Below, one piece after another: positions 63,006-64,000 of a stretch of 64,000 bases of DNA. Under the pieces are notes generated by a model. The model saw only the letters and a program-made list of their open reading frames with translations. It had not been told where the DNA came from and did not search any database. The translations under genes and the position numbers were made by a program. Source of the DNA: Sorangium cellulosum (GTDB taxonomy: Bacteria > Myxococcota_A > Polyangia > Polyangiales > Polyangiaceae); the NCBI RefSeq assembly GCF_002950945.1, contig NZ_CP012673.1, forward strand, positions 10,120,501 through 10,184,500, in the 5' to 3' direction. Numbering within the stretch: the first letter of the stretch is position 1; each line of letters begins with the position of its first letter.

Positions 63006-64000
63006 ATGGAACGATGGTCGCCGCCGGTGGAGCTGTCGCGGCAGGAGCAGGCGCTGATGAAGCGGCTGACACGCGTGAGAGCACTGTTCGGCTTTCTCAG
63101 GCTGCACCGGCACGAGCTGTTCGACGCGACGTTCCAGGAGCAGCTGGAGGGCATGTACCGGACGACGGGGGCAGGTGAGCCGCCGCATCCGCCGGCGCTG
63201 ATGTGCATGGTCACGCTGCTAAAGCGCTGCGGGTGGCCATCGATAGCCGCCCTTTAGCGGGGGCCGGGCGGGTTGAAGACACGATCAACCTGCTCGGCCA
63301 TGCTGCACGCAGCATCGTCCGCGTCGTGTCGAAGATCACGGAGCGTCCGCCCGAGGAGATCGGCCGTAAGGCGGGCATCCCGCTGCTTCTGGCTCCCAGC
63401 ATCAAGGCCGGGCTCGACCTCGACTGGAGCGACCCGAAACAGAAGGCGGCGGCGATTCAGATCCTGGAGCGGCAGGTCTCGTCGTTGCAGCAGTGGGTCG
63501 ACCGCCATCTGGACGACGTCGTCGAGCAGCCGCTTCGCACCTATCTCGATGCGATCACACAGGTCCGAGATCAGGACCTGGAAACAGCCGAGGATGGGAC
63601 CGTTCGCATCCGGCAAGGTGTTGCGCCTGACCGCCGTGTCTCCATTGAGGACGCCGAGATGCGCCACGGCCGCAAGAGCCGCTCGAAGCGGTTCGACGGC
63701 TACAAGGAGCACATCGCACGCGACCTTGACCTTCCCATCATTGTCGCCTGCGCGGTCACGCCAGCGAATCGGCCCGAAGAAGAGGGGGCCGCGCCGATCG
63801 CTGAGGACATTCAGCGCCAGCGGTTGCGCCTCGTCGAGCTCCACATCGATCGCGCCTACGTGAACAGCCCCGTCGTTGACGACGTGATCCGCGCGGGCGG
63901 CCAGGTGTTCTCGAAGCCTTGGGGCCAGCGGGCTCGAAGCCCCGATTTGTTCAGCAAGCGTGATTTCAAGATCGACCTGCGCGCCAAGACAATCACGTGT
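63006..64000 (+). pseudogene. IS1182-family transposase, internal deletion, runs off window
   Basis: ATG 63006 opens the same transposase as at 20040, but after MCMVTLL the frame breaks: 235 bases (20255-20489 of copy 1) are lost between short matching bases, shifting the frame and giving a stop at 63255-63257. The second frame continues intact to the window end, including the part missing in copy 1 (RPEEEGAAPIAEDIQRQRLR, VFSKPWGQRARSPDLFSK). Inactive. Confidence 0.88.

Larger units (their letters stand above)
53338..63771 (+). repeat. Duplicated segment, copy 2, interrupted by IS elements
   Basis: Match to 18185-21038, in three pieces: 53338-53881, 58808-58882 and 61870-63771. Inserted between them are an IS66-type element and an IS21-type element. 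Relative to copy 1 it lacks 104 bases (18799-18902) at the IS21 junction and 235 bases (20255-20489) in the transposase. Few point differences remain elsewhere, so the duplication is recent. Confidence 0.88.

Noticed and set aside
1..64000. CRISPR arrays
   Set aside because: The only tandem repeats (17, 18 and 21 bp) have no spacers, and no cas-like gene is present.

Overview
The window is very GC-rich DNA with long antisense ORFs, Gly/Ser-rich lipoprotein linkers, Ser/Thr kinase-AAA-TPR fusions, FHA-sigma54 activators and many paralogous mobile elements. This points to a myxobacterium, most likely of the Sorangium/Polyangiales type; the genus is an inference.

Left part (1-17.0 kb), chromosome-like: a GH11 xylanase (5' end outside the window) and a GH8 oligoxylanase-like enzyme form a xylan-use locus around a lipoprotein and a sigma-factor relic. 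Metabolic and housekeeping genes follow: a TPR/HEAT protein, a TIGR01777-type epimerase, a FabV-like reductase, an acyl desaturase, a sugar nucleotidyltransferase, a D-cysteine desulfhydrase-like PLP enzyme, a biotinyl carrier protein, an outer-membrane protein and histidine ammonia-lyase. The stretch ends at an intact tRNA-Leu(UAA).

Middle part (about 17.1-52.1 kb), an integrative island in that tRNA: a 43-bp copy of the tRNA 5' half recurs at 52.1 kb, and a decayed tyrosine integrase lies to the right of each copy. After an IS1182-type transposase relic come an unknown protein, an operon of two Gly-rich lipoproteins with a split TPR/PEGA-type protein, a divergent ECF sigma factor with a membrane-anchored tail, and small genes broken by frameshifts. 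Then a 22-kb block runs in one direction: an FHA-sigma54 activator; a Ser/Thr kinase-AAA-TPR protein; an unknown protein, YcaO, TfuA and a winged-helix-like protein; a double P-loop/HerA-like ATPase; an NTPase-WD40 protein with a C-terminal effector-associated-like domain; a trypsin-like protease with a matching N-terminal domain; a kinase fused to an adenylosuccinate-synthetase domain whose catalytic Asp is Ser (a change I recall as a PurZ signature); a DUF7002/ART-like protein; and a lower-GC TIGR04141/DUF6119-like protein. Short gaps and ATGA overlaps suggest one or a few transcripts. I read it as a regulated biological-conflict (defence or programmed-death) cassette. That is inference.

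Right part (52.1-64 kb): a second, tandem element or duplication. It repeats the left end of the island (integrase, zinc-ribbon protein, HTH protein, IS1182 transposase) but is broken by an IS66-family element (8-bp target duplication, itself carrying a large serine recombinase inserted into tnpA) and by an IS21-family element. The two integrases carry different, partly complementary deletions, as do the two IS1182 transposases. Several other ORFs carry single-base frameshifts, some in homopolymers, so read errors should be excluded before calling them pseudogenes.
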